A DNA stretch of 9,183 nt from Planctomycetales bacterium (GTDB taxonomy: Bacteria; Planctomycetota; UBA11346): NCBI GenBank assembly GCA_025362255.1, contig JANYGY010000172.1:1-9183 (forward strand), in the 5' to 3' direction. Within the stretch, counting starts at the first letter, position 1. Each line of letters begins with the position of its first letter. The translations under genes were made by a program, and so were the position numbers. Below, piece after piece: positions 1 to 7,137 of this stretch. The notes under the pieces were generated by a model. It made no database searches and was not told where the DNA came from. It saw nothing but the letters and a program-made list of their open reading frames with translations.

Positions 1-504
1 TACACCCACGCGCACATACGCTCGCGACTGTGCTGCGCGCTGCATGCGCTGGTGAGCGAAGCCCTGATCGAAGGCGCCGCCATCGATTCCGCCTTGAGCA
101 CTGCCAGTCAGCGACTGCGGCGGCACGTGCCGCACGAAGAACGCGCACCACTCGCACGGTTGCTGGACGGCACCTGTCTCGCGTTGCCGCGTGAACGGGT
201 GCCGAGTGACGGTTACGTCGTCTCGACTCTTGAAGCCAGTTGTTGGTGCCTCCAACAGCACCGCGATTTCTCCAGTGCCGTGTTGGCCGCAGTCAATTTG
301 GGTGGCGATACCGATACCACTGCGGCCGTTGCTGGTGGCCTTGCAGGTCTGCGTTGCGGCCTTGGAGGTATTCCTCAGGAATGGATCGTGACCCTGCCAC
401 GCCACGATGACATCATCCGCTTGGCAGAACGATTTGCCGAGGCCTGCCTGAACCACTGGAGCGCTGAGGTGCCCACTCATGCCCTGGTTCCGACGCAGCC
501 ATGA
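1..504 (+). CDS. ADP-ribosylglycohydrolase family protein, 3' part (5' end outside window)
   Basis: The frame is open from base 1 to a TGA at 502-504, giving 167 visible residues with no start, so the gene begins upstream. The GTG at 52 lies inside the domain and is not a credible start. The key signature is VNLGGDTDTTAAVAGGLAG at visible residues 98-116 (the GGDTDT part at nt 301-318). This is the C-terminal metal-binding Asp motif of the DraG/ARH family, followed by the usual G-IP-W segment. The first residues (THAHIRSRLC) fit the earlier family helix. Known family members use two Mg2+ ions to remove ADP-ribose from arginine or other acceptors, or act on small ADP-ribose compounds; the substrate here cannot be told. 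The protein is probably cytoplasmic. The gene converges on the thiO-like gene with only 24 bases between stop codons. Family call is strong, substrate unknown. Confidence 0.88.
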   Translation, partial: YTHAHIRSRLCCALHALVSEALIEGAAIDSALSTASQRLRRHVPHEERAPLARLLDGTCLALPRERVPSDGYVVSTLEASCWCLQQHRDFSSAVLAAVNLGGDTDTTAAVAGGLAGLRCGLGGIPQEWIVTLPRHDDIIRLAERFAEACLNHWSAEVPTHALVPTQP

Positions 505-528
505 AAACCGTTCAAGGGGTTGCCTGCC

Positions 529-1602
529 TCACAGGCGATACGCGCTGACGTCCACCCCGCAGGCGGCCCCGCCGGCGAGTTCGGCGATCGCGTCGGCGGT
601 GATCGGGGTCAGCAGGATGCCGTTGCGGAAGTGGCCGGTGGCGATGATCAGGTCGTCGCGCACGCGTTGGAGCACGGGCATGCCGGTGCGCAGGCGGGGG
701 CGCAGGCCGGTCCAGGTTTCGCTGATCGGGGCGTCGCGCAGGGCGGGCAGCAGGCGGCGGGCTTGCGCCGCGAGTTCGGCGATGGCGTCGTCGTCGGGGG
801 TCTTGTCGAAGCCTGACCACACCATGGTTGAGCCGACCACCACGCCGGCTCCAGCGCGGGGGACGAGATAGGCGTGATGGCAGTGGATGAAGTGGCGCAG
901 CGTGCCGTCGGCTACGTCAAAGCGGAGGAGTTGGCCTTTGACCGGTTCGCCCTCCAGAGCGATGCCGGCCAGCTGGGCGAGCGCGGGGGTCCACGCGCCA
1001 TTGGCGAGCACGGTCAGATCGCAGCGGTGCTCGGTCCCTGATTTTTTTTCAGGTGAACTGCTGTCTCCAGCCACAAGACCACCCCTGAGAATTTCGCTGA
1101 CCGCCTCGCCATAGCGCAGATCGACGTGGCGCGCGGCACAGGCGTGGCGCAGGGCCTTGGTCAGCCGCCGTGGATCGACGCGGCCACCAGGCACCAGGAG
1201 GGCTCCGGCGGCGTGCAGAGCGGGTTCGCGTTGGCTGAGTTCGTGCCGGTCGAGCCACGTCGAGGCCCATCCTTTCGCGGTGAGGAAGCGCTGCTTGGCG
1301 TCGATCACGGGCTGATCAGCGGCGGTGATCAGCGGCAGCAGACCGCCGCTGAACGACACATCCAGGTCGGCACCCAGCGCTGCGGCAAAGGCTGGCCAGC
1401 GCGCGAGGCTGGCGGTGCCCAGGCGCCAGACGGCATCGTCGGCAGTCGCTTCGTGATGCGGGGCGAGCATGCCGGCGGCGGCCCAGGAGGCCTCACGCGC
1501 TTCACGGGCGCCGTCGAACAGCATCACGGCGTGGCCATCGCCGGCCAAGCGCCACGCGCAGGCCAGGCCGATCACGCCTCCACCGACGACCGCGATGCGC
1601 AT
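529..1602 (-). CDS. thiO: Glycine oxidase / FAD-dependent D-amino-acid oxidase (ThiO-like)
   Basis: The product is 357 residues, close to the usual size of ThiO. The N-terminus VVGGGVIGLACAWRL (residues 5-19) is a Rossmann FAD-binding GxGxxG motif. SWAAAGMLAPHHE (39-51) is the typical FAD-contact segment. GLRPRLRTGMPVL (299-311), with Arg301 as the likely substrate carboxylate-binding residue, and GHFRNGILLTP (323-333) are ThiO/DAO hallmarks. ThiO oxidises glycine to iminoacetate, which feeds the thiazole ring of thiamine; relatives oxidise other amines or D-amino acids. No other thiamine gene is in the window, so the pathway is inferred. I chose the ATG at 1602 because it gives the canonical N-terminus. 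The frame stays open upstream, but there it runs antiparallel to nothing and overlaps mlaE out of frame. The ATG overlaps the mlaE stop (TGATG), implying coupled translation. Residues about 175-193 form a hydrophilic insert that includes an A8 tract. Confidence 0.85.
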   Translation of the reverse strand: MRIAVVGGGVIGLACAWRLAGDGHAVMLFDGAREAREASWAAAGMLAPHHEATADDAVWRLGTASLARWPAFAAALGADLDVSFSGGLLPLITAADQPVIDAKQRFLTAKGWASTWLDRHELSQREPALHAAGALLVPGGRVDPRRLTKALRHACAARHVDLRYGEAVSEILRGGLVAGDSSSPEKKSGTEHRCDLTVLANGAWTPALAQLAGIALEGEPVKGQLLRFDVADGTLRHFIHCHHAYLVPRAGAGVVVGSTMVWSGFDKTPDDDAIAELAAQARRLLPALRDAPISETWTGLRPRLRTGMPVLQRVRDDLIIATGHFRNGILLTPITADAIAELAGGAACGVDVSAYRL

Positions 1603-2426
1603 CAACCGTAGATCAGGAAATACAATTTGTTCGACAACAGGGTCAGGACGAAATTCATCACCAGCACAAACATCGAGCCTTGAACCACGGCTTTGGTGCA
1701 CGATTCGCCGACGCCGGAAGCACCCCCGCGGGTCAGCAGACCCTGACGGCAGGCGATCAGGCCGATTCCGAAACCGAGCACCGGACATTTCGCGATGCCG
1801 GTGAGCACATCCCACGAGGCGACGAAGCGCTGGGTCTGGAACCAATACGCGCCGCCATCGACGCCCCACAGGGTGACCAGCAGAAATCCTCCGGCCAGGG
1901 TGCCGACGCAGCCGGCCAACGCGCCGAGCACCGGCAGCAGCAAGGTCAACGCCAGCACCCGGGGCATGACCAGATAGCTCACCGGATCGGTGCCCATCAC
2001 GCGCAAGGCGTCGATCTGCTCGGTGACCTTCATCGTGCCCAGTTCTGCCGCGATGTTCGAGCCGACCCGCCCGGCGACCAGCAAGGCGGTCATCGACGGG
2101 CCGACCTGGGTGGTCAGCGAGAACATCACCATCGGCCCGGACATCACCTCGGCGTTGAATTTGACCAAGGTCGCGTGCGCCTGCACCGCCATCACCAAGC
2201 CCATCGACACACCAGTGACGAGCACGATCGGCAGCGAGAGATAACCGATCGAATACAGCTGCGCGACGACAACCTCCCAGCGTTGGCGATCGTGCAGCAG
2301 GGCATGGTTCGCCTGGCGACTGAGCATCGCGCATTCGCCGATGCCTTTGAGCAGTTCGATCGCCGCCCGGCCGATGGCGATCAGCAGGGCCTTGGTCGCA
2401 TGGATGGGGCGCAGCGCAGTGGTCAC
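1602..2426 (-). CDS. mlaE: MlaE-family ABC transporter permease
   Basis: From the GTG at 2426 the product is 274 residues, normal for MlaE permeases. The diagnostic block is at residues 108-141: VGPSMTALLVAGRVGSNIAA followed by ELGTMKVTEQIDAL. Hydrophobic segments lie near 63-82, 156-187, 212-228 and 246-270. MlaE is the inner-membrane permease of MCE-type lipid transporters, which move phospholipids or other lipids between inner and outer membranes with an ATPase (MlaF) and an MCE protein (MlaD). Neither partner is next to it here. The start is uncertain. The frame also offers an ATG at 2489, giving 295 residues, but that overlaps the divergent regulator's start codon. The longest frame, from 2633, runs deep into that gene and gives an un-MlaE-like N-terminus. 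The GTG start leaves a 61-base divergent gap. The gene runs directly into thiO with a one-base overlap. Confidence 0.87.
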   Translation of the reverse strand: MTTALRPIHATKALLIAIGRAAIELLKGIGECAMLSRQANHALLHDRQRWEVVVAQLYSIGYLSLPIVLVTGVSMGLVMAVQAHATLVKFNAEVMSGPMVMFSLTTQVGPSMTALLVAGRVGSNIAAELGTMKVTEQIDALRVMGTDPVSYLVMPRVLALTLLLPVLGALAGCVGTLAGGFLLVTLWGVDGGAYWFQTQRFVASWDVLTGIAKCPVLGFGIGLIACRQGLLTRGGASGVGESCTKAVVQGSMFVLVMNFVLTLLSNKLYFLIYG

Positions 2427-2487
2427 ACGGGATCTTTTAGCTGCGATCACGGATTGGCATGCAGAAAGTCGATCCACGATCGCGGCC
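2427..2487. promoter_or_regulatory. Divergent intergenic region with an imperfect inverted repeat
   Basis: These 61 bases separate the probable mlaE start (minus) from the response regulator start (+), so promoters for both must lie here or inside the neighbours. The arms GCGATCACGGATT (2443-2455) and GATCCACGATCGC (2471-2483) are complementary at 6 outer bases. Two mismatches follow, then 4 more pairs and a G-U, around a 15-base spacer. This could be a regulator-binding site or an RNA hairpin in the leader of the + strand gene. I could not assign convincing -35/-10 boxes. The role is inference. Confidence 0.35.
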
Positions 2488-2874
2488 ATGCCCAGACTGT
2501 GGTTGATCGATGACACGCCGGCGATGCATCGGGTCGCCGACGCCACCGTGGCGATGGTCGACGGCTGGGATTTCGACGGGCACCTGAACGGCGCTGATGC
2601 GGTGGCGGCCTTCGAACATTTGGGTGACGGCATCCCGCCCGCCGTGATCCTGATGGATTTCTATCTCGGAGATGACCGCGGTGATCACGTCACCGCCCGC
2701 CTGCGCCAACTCGAAACCGCGCACCATCGCCCGGTGATCATCGGCTATTCGTCAGTCCGTTCGGGCAGTGCCGCGATCCTGGTTGCCGGCGGCGATCTGA
2801 TCCTGCCCAAACACGAAAACAGCGCCGGCATCAATCCGTCGCTGCTGGCTTACTTGCGCGATTGGCCCCGGTAG
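2488..2874 (+). CDS. Receiver-only response regulator (CheY-like)
   Basis: The product is 128 residues from the ATG at 2488, which gives the canonical receiver start (LWLIDDT, residues 4-10). The acidic pair is Asp8-Asp9. The probable phospho-acceptor is Asp57 in VILMDFYLGDD (53-63), followed by a GDD in the usual loop position. The switch Ser is in IIGYSS (85-89, Ser88 most likely), and the conserved Lys is Lys108 in ILPKHE (105-110). The domain ends with the protein, so there is no output domain. It must act by protein contact or as a phosphate sink, or it pairs with a kinase encoded elsewhere. Single-domain regulators (PilG/PilH type) are known to control type IV pili, and this one converges on pilC with 39 bases between, but that link is only positional. 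The frame extends upstream to 2341, overlapping mlaE antisense; I reject that extension. Confidence 0.8.
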   Translation: MPRLWLIDDTPAMHRVADATVAMVDGWDFDGHLNGADAVAAFEHLGDGIPPAVILMDFYLGDDRGDHVTARLRQLETAHHRPVIIGYSSVRSGSAAILVAGGDLILPKHENSAGINPSLLAYLRDWPR

Positions 2875-2913
2875 GCGCATCAGCGACGGGCTGCTGGCTT
2901 ATGGAACCAGCGA

Positions 2914-4179
2914 TCAATTCTGCTGCTGGCCCATCTCAGTGATGATCTTGATCAGCGGCATGAACAGCGCGATGACGATGAAGCCGACCGCGCCGCCCAT
3001 GAACACGATCAGCGCGGGTTCCATCAACGACATCATCGCGGCGACTGCCATGTCGACTTCTTCTTCGTAGTTGTCGGCGATCTTGATCAGCATCTTGTCG
3101 AGTTCACCGGTCTCTTCACCGACCTTGATCATGTTGACCACGATGTCGTCGAAGATCCCGCTGCGGCGCAACGGCTCGTTGATCGTCTCGCCTTCTTTTA
3201 CCGAATCGCGGACGGCGGCGATGGCGTTTTGGACGACGATGTTGGGGGTCGCGGTGCGCGTGATGTCGAGAGCATCGAGGAAGCCGACGCCGGAAGTCAC
3301 CAAGGTGCCCAACGTGCGGGTGAAGCGCGCGACAGCACCTTTCTTGATCACGTTGCCGAGCACCGGCAGCATCAATTGGATGCGGTCGACGATCGCGCCG
3401 CCAGCGACCGTGCGCCGGGCGACCTTAAAGCCGATGATCAGGGCGATGATCCCACCAACCGCGAGCCACCACCAGTCGGCGAGAAAGCGCGACATGCTGA
3501 TCAGGGCTTCGGTCAAACCGGGCAGGGTGATGCCGAGTTCACGGAAGATCTTTTCGAACGTCGGCACGATCGAGATCATGATGAAGGTCAGGATGCCGGT
3601 GGCGATGGTCATCACGGCGGCCGGATAGATCAGCGCGCCGATGATCTTCTTTTTGAGTTTTTGCGATTTTTCGCGGAATTCGGCCAAGCGGCGAAGGATC
3701 GCTTCGAGCGCACCAGCGGTTTCACCGGCCTTGACCAGATTGGTGTACAGCTTGTCCCAGATCTTCGGATGGCGGGCCATCGCCTCGGACAGCATGGTGC
3801 CCGATTGGACTTCCTCGGTGACTCCCATGAGGACTTTTTTGAACGGCCCCGGGCGCTGCATGTCGGTGAGGATCTGCAGCGACTGCACGATCGGCAGGCC
3901 GGCGTCCTGCAGGGTCGACAATTGGCGGGTGAACAGGGTGATCGCCGCTGGCTTGATGCCGGTGCCGAAGCCGGGGATGTTGATCTGCTTGCCGCCGGCG
4001 CCCTTTTGAAAGTTCGCGGCCGCCTTGGCGGTCTTGCTCTTCGCTTCGCGGACCTCGATCGGCAGCAGGCCGAGTTTCTTGATCGCGGCGATGGCCTCGA
4101 TCTGGGTCGCCGCCTCCAACGAGCCAGAGACCTCTTTGTTGATACGCTTGTCGAATGCTTTGTAGCTGAACAGGGCCAT
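2914..4179 (-). CDS. pilC: Type IV pilus inner-membrane platform protein PilC (GspF family)
   Basis: The product is 421 residues, the normal length for PilC/GspF. It begins MALFSYKAFDKR, the family's usual short N-terminal beta segment. Two copies of the GspF cytoplasmic domain follow, at about 78-200 and 280-402. Each carries its signature: AGETAGALE (151-159) and GEETGEL (354-360). Membrane segments lie near 180-206, 236-253 and 388-412. PilC sits in the inner membrane and couples the PilB/PilT ATPases to pilin assembly and disassembly. I chose the ATG at 4179; the in-frame ATG at 4215 would add 12 residues and overlap pilB. The chosen start lies 19 bases after the pilB stop with an AGGA about 11 bases upstream, so it is very likely cotranscribed with pilB. 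A GspF role in type II secretion is possible, but the adjacent pilT favours a pilus. Confidence 0.93.
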   Translation of the reverse strand: MALFSYKAFDKRINKEVSGSLEAATQIEAIAAIKKLGLLPIEVREAKSKTAKAAANFQKGAGGKQINIPGFGTGIKPAAITLFTRQLSTLQDAGLPIVQSLQILTDMQRPGPFKKVLMGVTEEVQSGTMLSEAMARHPKIWDKLYTNLVKAGETAGALEAILRRLAEFREKSQKLKKKIIGALIYPAAVMTIATGILTFIMISIVPTFEKIFRELGITLPGLTEALISMSRFLADWWWLAVGGIIALIIGFKVARRTVAGGAIVDRIQLMLPVLGNVIKKGAVARFTRTLGTLVTSGVGFLDALDITRTATPNIVVQNAIAAVRDSVKEGETINEPLRRSGIFDDIVVNMIKVGEETGELDKMLIKIADNYEEEVDMAVAAMMSLMEPALIVFMGGAVGFIVIALFMPLIKIITEMGQQQN

Positions 4180-4198
4180 GGCTCGGATGATCCTGATC

Positions 4199-5971
4199 TC
4201 AGTCTTCGACCGCAAGGGTTTCGCGGACGACTTCTTCGATGGTGGTTAACCCAGCGAAGATCTTCTGGATGCCGGCGTCGCGCAGCGTGCGCATGCCACC
4301 GCGCTGGGCGGCGATGCGCAGGGCCGAGGCGCTGGCCTTGTTGAGGATCAGTTCGCGCAGGATGTCGTTAATGTCCATCAGCTCGAACAGCGCGGTACGG
4401 CCTTTGTAGCCGGTATTCTTGCAGTTGTCGCAGCCCTTGCCGTAGTAGAACCGCTGGTTGGAAACATCGCGGCTCTTGATGCTGAGCTGCATCAGCTCTT
4501 CTTCGCTGGGCTCATACGGGGTTTTGCACTTGGTGCAGATGGTGCGCACCAGGCGCTGGGCGCAGATCGTCTCAAGGGTCGCGGCGAGCAGGAACGGCTC
4601 GCAACCCATGTCGATGAGGCGCGAGATCGCGGTCGGCGCATCGTTGGTATGCAGCGTGGTGAACACCAGATGGCCGGTGAGCGAGGCCTGGATCGCGATC
4701 TGCGCGGTTTCCTTGTCGCGCGCCTCGCCGACTAGCACGATGTCCGGATCCTGGCGCAGGATCGCGCGCAGGCAGTTGGCGAAGGAGCGCCCGACGTCTT
4801 CGTCGACCGGCACCTGGATCAGGCCGTTGATCTCGTATTCGACCGGGTCCTCGGTGGTGATGATCTTCACCTCGGGTGAATTCACCGCCGACAGCGCCGA
4901 ATAGAGCGTAGTGGTCTTGCCCGAACCGGTCGGACCGGTGACGATCACGATGCCGTTTGGGCGTTGGATGACTTCCTTGAAATACGCGAGCTGCTCTTCC
5001 GGGAAGCCGATCTTTTCGATATCGAGATTTACCACCTTGCGGTCGAGAATGCGGATCACGACCGATTCACCGAACATCGTCGGCAGGGTCGAGACGCGCA
5101 GATCGACTTCGCGATCACCGATGCGGATCGGGATCTTGCCGTCTTGCGGCAAGCGGCGTTCGGCGATGTCGAGATGCGACATGACCTTGATGCGCGCGAC
5201 CAGGGCCGCGGACAGGATTTTCGGGACCGGCAACATTTCGTAGAGCACGCCGTCAATGCGGTTGCGCACCCGGAAGGTCTCTTCGAACGGCTCGAAATGC
5301 ACGTCGGACGCCTGCGCCTTGACCCCGGTGAGCAGGATCAGATTGAGCAGTTTGCGCACCTGCGATGACTCGGCCATCGCTGCGGGATCAGCCTGGGCGG
5401 AGCCATCTAGGCCTGCGTCGATGGTGAAGGTCTCGGTGCCGCTCGCGACATCGCCGGCATCGATCTCGGTGATGCCTTTGGCCTTGTCCAAGGCATCGAC
5501 GAGCTCTCGGGCTGCATCAGCCGAGTCGATCGGATAATATTGATCCAGCGCCGCGATGATCGATTCCTCAGCGGCCAAGGCCGGCTTTACCTGCTCGACC
5601 GCGAGTTCGAATTTGAGGTCATCCAAGGCCGCGAGATTGTCCGGATCGCTGGTGGCGACGACCAGGGTCTTGCCGTCGAGGCGCACCGGGATGATCCGAT
5701 AATTGCGGGCGGTCGAGGACTTGACCATGTCGATCAGGGCGCGCGGCAGGACGATTCCCCCGAGCTGCACCATTTCCATGCCGAGCAGTCGAGCGAGGGC
5801 CCCGAGCACGGCATCCTGGCGGATGCCGCCATCGATGCAGGCCTGCACGATGTCGAGCTTCTGGGTGCGGTGCACGTTGAAGATCTTCTGTGCGGTCTCC
5901 TTGTCGACTTCCTCCCACTCATAGAGGAGTTTCATCAAGGCTTTCGGGTCCACGCCACCAGATTTGATCAT
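4199..5971 (-). CDS. pilB: Type IV pilus extension ATPase PilB (GspE/PulE family)
   Basis: The product is 590 residues, typical of PilB/GspE. A MshEN/T2SSE N-terminal domain spans roughly 30-147. An acidic, alanine-rich linker follows at about 148-203, then the secretion-ATPase core. Walker A is GPTGSGKT (346-353), the Asp box TTEDPVE (372-378), Walker B RQDPDIVLVGE (406-416) and the His box LTGHLVFTTLHT (431-442). Two CxxC pairs (Cys479/Cys482 and Cys514/Cys517) form the zinc-binding tetracysteine motif found in PilB and GspE but not PilT. The enzyme hydrolyses ATP at the cytoplasmic face of the inner membrane to add pilin subunits. The ATG at 5971 has a GGAG nine bases upstream, lying in the last of three tandem heptamers. 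It is followed 19 bases later by pilC and preceded by pilT. GspE of a type II system is the main alternative. Confidence 0.93.
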   Translation of the reverse strand: MIKSGGVDPKALMKLLYEWEEVDKETAQKIFNVHRTQKLDIVQACIDGGIRQDAVLGALARLLGMEMVQLGGIVLPRALIDMVKSSTARNYRIIPVRLDGKTLVVATSDPDNLAALDDLKFELAVEQVKPALAAEESIIAALDQYYPIDSADAARELVDALDKAKGITEIDAGDVASGTETFTIDAGLDGSAQADPAAMAESSQVRKLLNLILLTGVKAQASDVHFEPFEETFRVRNRIDGVLYEMLPVPKILSAALVARIKVMSHLDIAERRLPQDGKIPIRIGDREVDLRVSTLPTMFGESVVIRILDRKVVNLDIEKIGFPEEQLAYFKEVIQRPNGIVIVTGPTGSGKTTTLYSALSAVNSPEVKIITTEDPVEYEINGLIQVPVDEDVGRSFANCLRAILRQDPDIVLVGEARDKETAQIAIQASLTGHLVFTTLHTNDAPTAISRLIDMGCEPFLLAATLETICAQRLVRTICTKCKTPYEPSEEELMQLSIKSRDVSNQRFYYGKGCDNCKNTGYKGRTALFELMDINDILRELILNKASASALRIAAQRGGMRTLRDAGIQKIFAGLTTIEEVVRETLAVED

Positions 5972-5980
5972 GTCGCCGCG

Positions 5981-6003
5981 CTCCAGGTTCCAGGGTCCAG
6001 GTT
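5981..6003 (-). repeat. Three tandem heptamers including the pilB ribosome binding site
   Basis: On the minus strand CCTGGAC, CCTGGAA and CCTGGAG follow each other without spacers (+ strand units 5995-6001, 5988-5994, 5981-5987). The unit nearest the gene supplies the GGAG nine bases before the pilB ATG. The upstream copies each offer a further GGA. They may be spare ribosome landing sites or simply a slippage product. Copy-number change would lengthen the leader without moving the proximal site. Confidence 0.5.
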
Positions 6004-6037
6004 ATCTACTCTACTCGTCAGCCGCTCGTCGCGGTGC

Positions 6038-6057
6038 TCAGGCCTAAGTCAGGCCTA
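6038..6057 (-). repeat. Direct repeat / small hairpin at the pilT stop codon
   Basis: On the minus strand TAGGCCTGA occurs twice, separated by two bases. The first copy begins with the pilT TAG stop. Each copy holds the self-complementary AGGCCT, so the transcript can fold AGGCCU-GACUU-AGGCCU into a 6-bp stem with a 5-base loop. No U-run follows, so it is unlikely to be a simple intrinsic terminator. An mRNA end-protection or processing element between pilT and pilB is possible. Confidence 0.4.
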
Positions 6058-7131
6058 TTTCGGGCCGGTGCCGGCTTCCTGCACTTTACGCTGCAGATTG
6101 CCGACATCCTTGGCGAACATCATCATGTTTTCGTAGCTGATCGTGCCGGCAGTATACAGCTTGTAGAGCGAATCGTCGAGCAGGATCATGCCCTGGTTGG
6201 CGCTGGTCTGGATCGTCGAATCGATGCGGAAGCTCTTGTTCTCACGGATCAGATTCGAGATCGCCGGATTCATGATCATGATCTCGTAGGCCGCCACCCG
6301 ACCCTTGGGGATCTTGGGCACCAGGGCTTGCGAAATCACCGCCACGAGGTTGCCGGCGAGCTGAGTGCGGACCATCTCCTGCTGATTGGTCGGGAACACG
6401 TCGATGATGCGGTCGACCGTCCGTGAGGCGCCGGTGGTGTGCAGGGTGCCGAACACCAAATGGCCGGTCTCGGCGGCGCTGATCGCCGCCGAGATCGTTG
6501 CCAGATCGCGCATTTCACCGACCAGGATGACATCCGGATCCTCGCGCAGCGAACGCCGCAAACCTTCTTCGAAGCTCGGGCAATCGACGTGGATCTCACG
6601 TTGGTTGACCACCGATTTCTTGTGGTTGTGGGTGAATTCGATCGGGTCTTCGAGGGTGATGATGTGGCCGTCTTCCTCAGTGTTGATGAAGTCGATCATC
6701 GCCGCCAGCGAGGTCGATTTGCCCGACCCGGTCGGCCCCGTCACCAGCACCAGGCCGCGGGGCCGGGTGACGATGTCCTTGATCAGCGGCGGCAGCCCGA
6801 GTTCGTCCATCGTCAAAATTTTTGACGGGATGAGTCGCAGCACCATGGCGACTTTTTGCTTCTGCTTGAAGACGTTGACGCGAAAGCGCGCCTTGTCTTC
6901 GAAGCCGATCGCGAAGTCGGTGGAACCGACTTCGGCGATTTCAGTCTGCCCGCGTTCGCTGGTGATCTGCTTCATCAAAGCGATCGTGTCCTCGGGCGTC
7001 AGCGCCGGACTCTTCAGGCTCTTGATGCTGCCGCTGATGCGAAAACTCGGCGGCCGGCCGACCGTCAAATGGATGTCTGAAGCGTTCTGATCCATGCAGA
7101 TCTGAAGCAGTTGATTCATCTCGTAAGCCAT
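6055..7131 (-). CDS. pilT: Type IV pilus retraction ATPase PilT
   Basis: The product is 358 residues, normal for PilT. The N-terminus (MNQLLQICMDQNASDIHLTVGRP within 5-27) matches the PilT opening, where NASDIHL is highly typical. Walker A is GPTGSGKS (132-139), the Asp box ITLEDPIE (158-165), Walker B EDPDVILVGE (197-206) and the His box ETGHLVFGTLHT (221-232). AISNLIRENK (290-299) corresponds to the C-terminal AIRNLIRE motif needed for retraction in known PilT proteins, with Ser in place of the first Arg. It lacks the zinc tetracysteine, which separates it from PilB. PilT hydrolyses ATP to depolymerise pili, powering twitching motility and DNA uptake. I chose the ATG at 7131 (a weak GGA lies upstream); Met5 is an alternative. 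It lies 83 bases before pilB and 99 bases after the unknown gene. Confidence 0.95.
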   Translation of the reverse strand: MAYEMNQLLQICMDQNASDIHLTVGRPPSFRISGSIKSLKSPALTPEDTIALMKQITSERGQTEIAEVGSTDFAIGFEDKARFRVNVFKQKQKVAMVLRLIPSKILTMDELGLPPLIKDIVTRPRGLVLVTGPTGSGKSTSLAAMIDFINTEEDGHIITLEDPIEFTHNHKKSVVNQREIHVDCPSFEEGLRRSLREDPDVILVGEMRDLATISAAISAAETGHLVFGTLHTTGASRTVDRIIDVFPTNQQEMVRTQLAGNLVAVISQALVPKIPKGRVAAYEIMIMNPAISNLIRENKSFRIDSTIQTSANQGMILLDDSLYKLYTAGTISYENMMMFAKDVGNLQRKVQEAGTGPK

Positions 7132-7137
7132 GCCGAT

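Noticed and set aside
506..536. Possible bidirectional terminator between the glycohydrolase and thiO genes
   Set aside because: There are only short stems (AACC/GGTT and GCCTG/CAGGC), no T-run, and the second stem overlaps the thiO stop codon. Too weak to call.
529..2334. 601-codon minus-strand open frame extending thiO upstream
   Set aside because: Upstream of the ATG at 1602 it overlaps mlaE in another frame and gives a low-complexity Arg/Gly/Asp-rich sequence. The canonical FAD-binding N-terminus begins exactly at 1602.
2341..2487. Upstream extension of the response regulator frame
   Set aside because: It is antisense to mlaE and does not resemble a receiver. The receiver fold begins at the ATG at 2488.
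2427..2633. N-terminal extension of mlaE into the regulator gene
   Set aside because: It would overlap the regulator antisense by nearly 150 bases, and the residues do not look like an MlaE N-terminus. The ATG at 2489 remains a minor alternative.
2893..2911. Possible terminator between the regulator gene and pilC
   Set aside because: GCTGG/CCAGC is a 5-bp stem with a 9-base loop and no T-run on either strand.
3229..4344. Long + strand open frames opposite pilC, pilB, pilT and thiO
   Set aside because: They are shadows of high-GC codon bias. Their translations are compositionally skewed (Arg, Asp, Gln, Gly, His), and the opposite strand encodes clear families.
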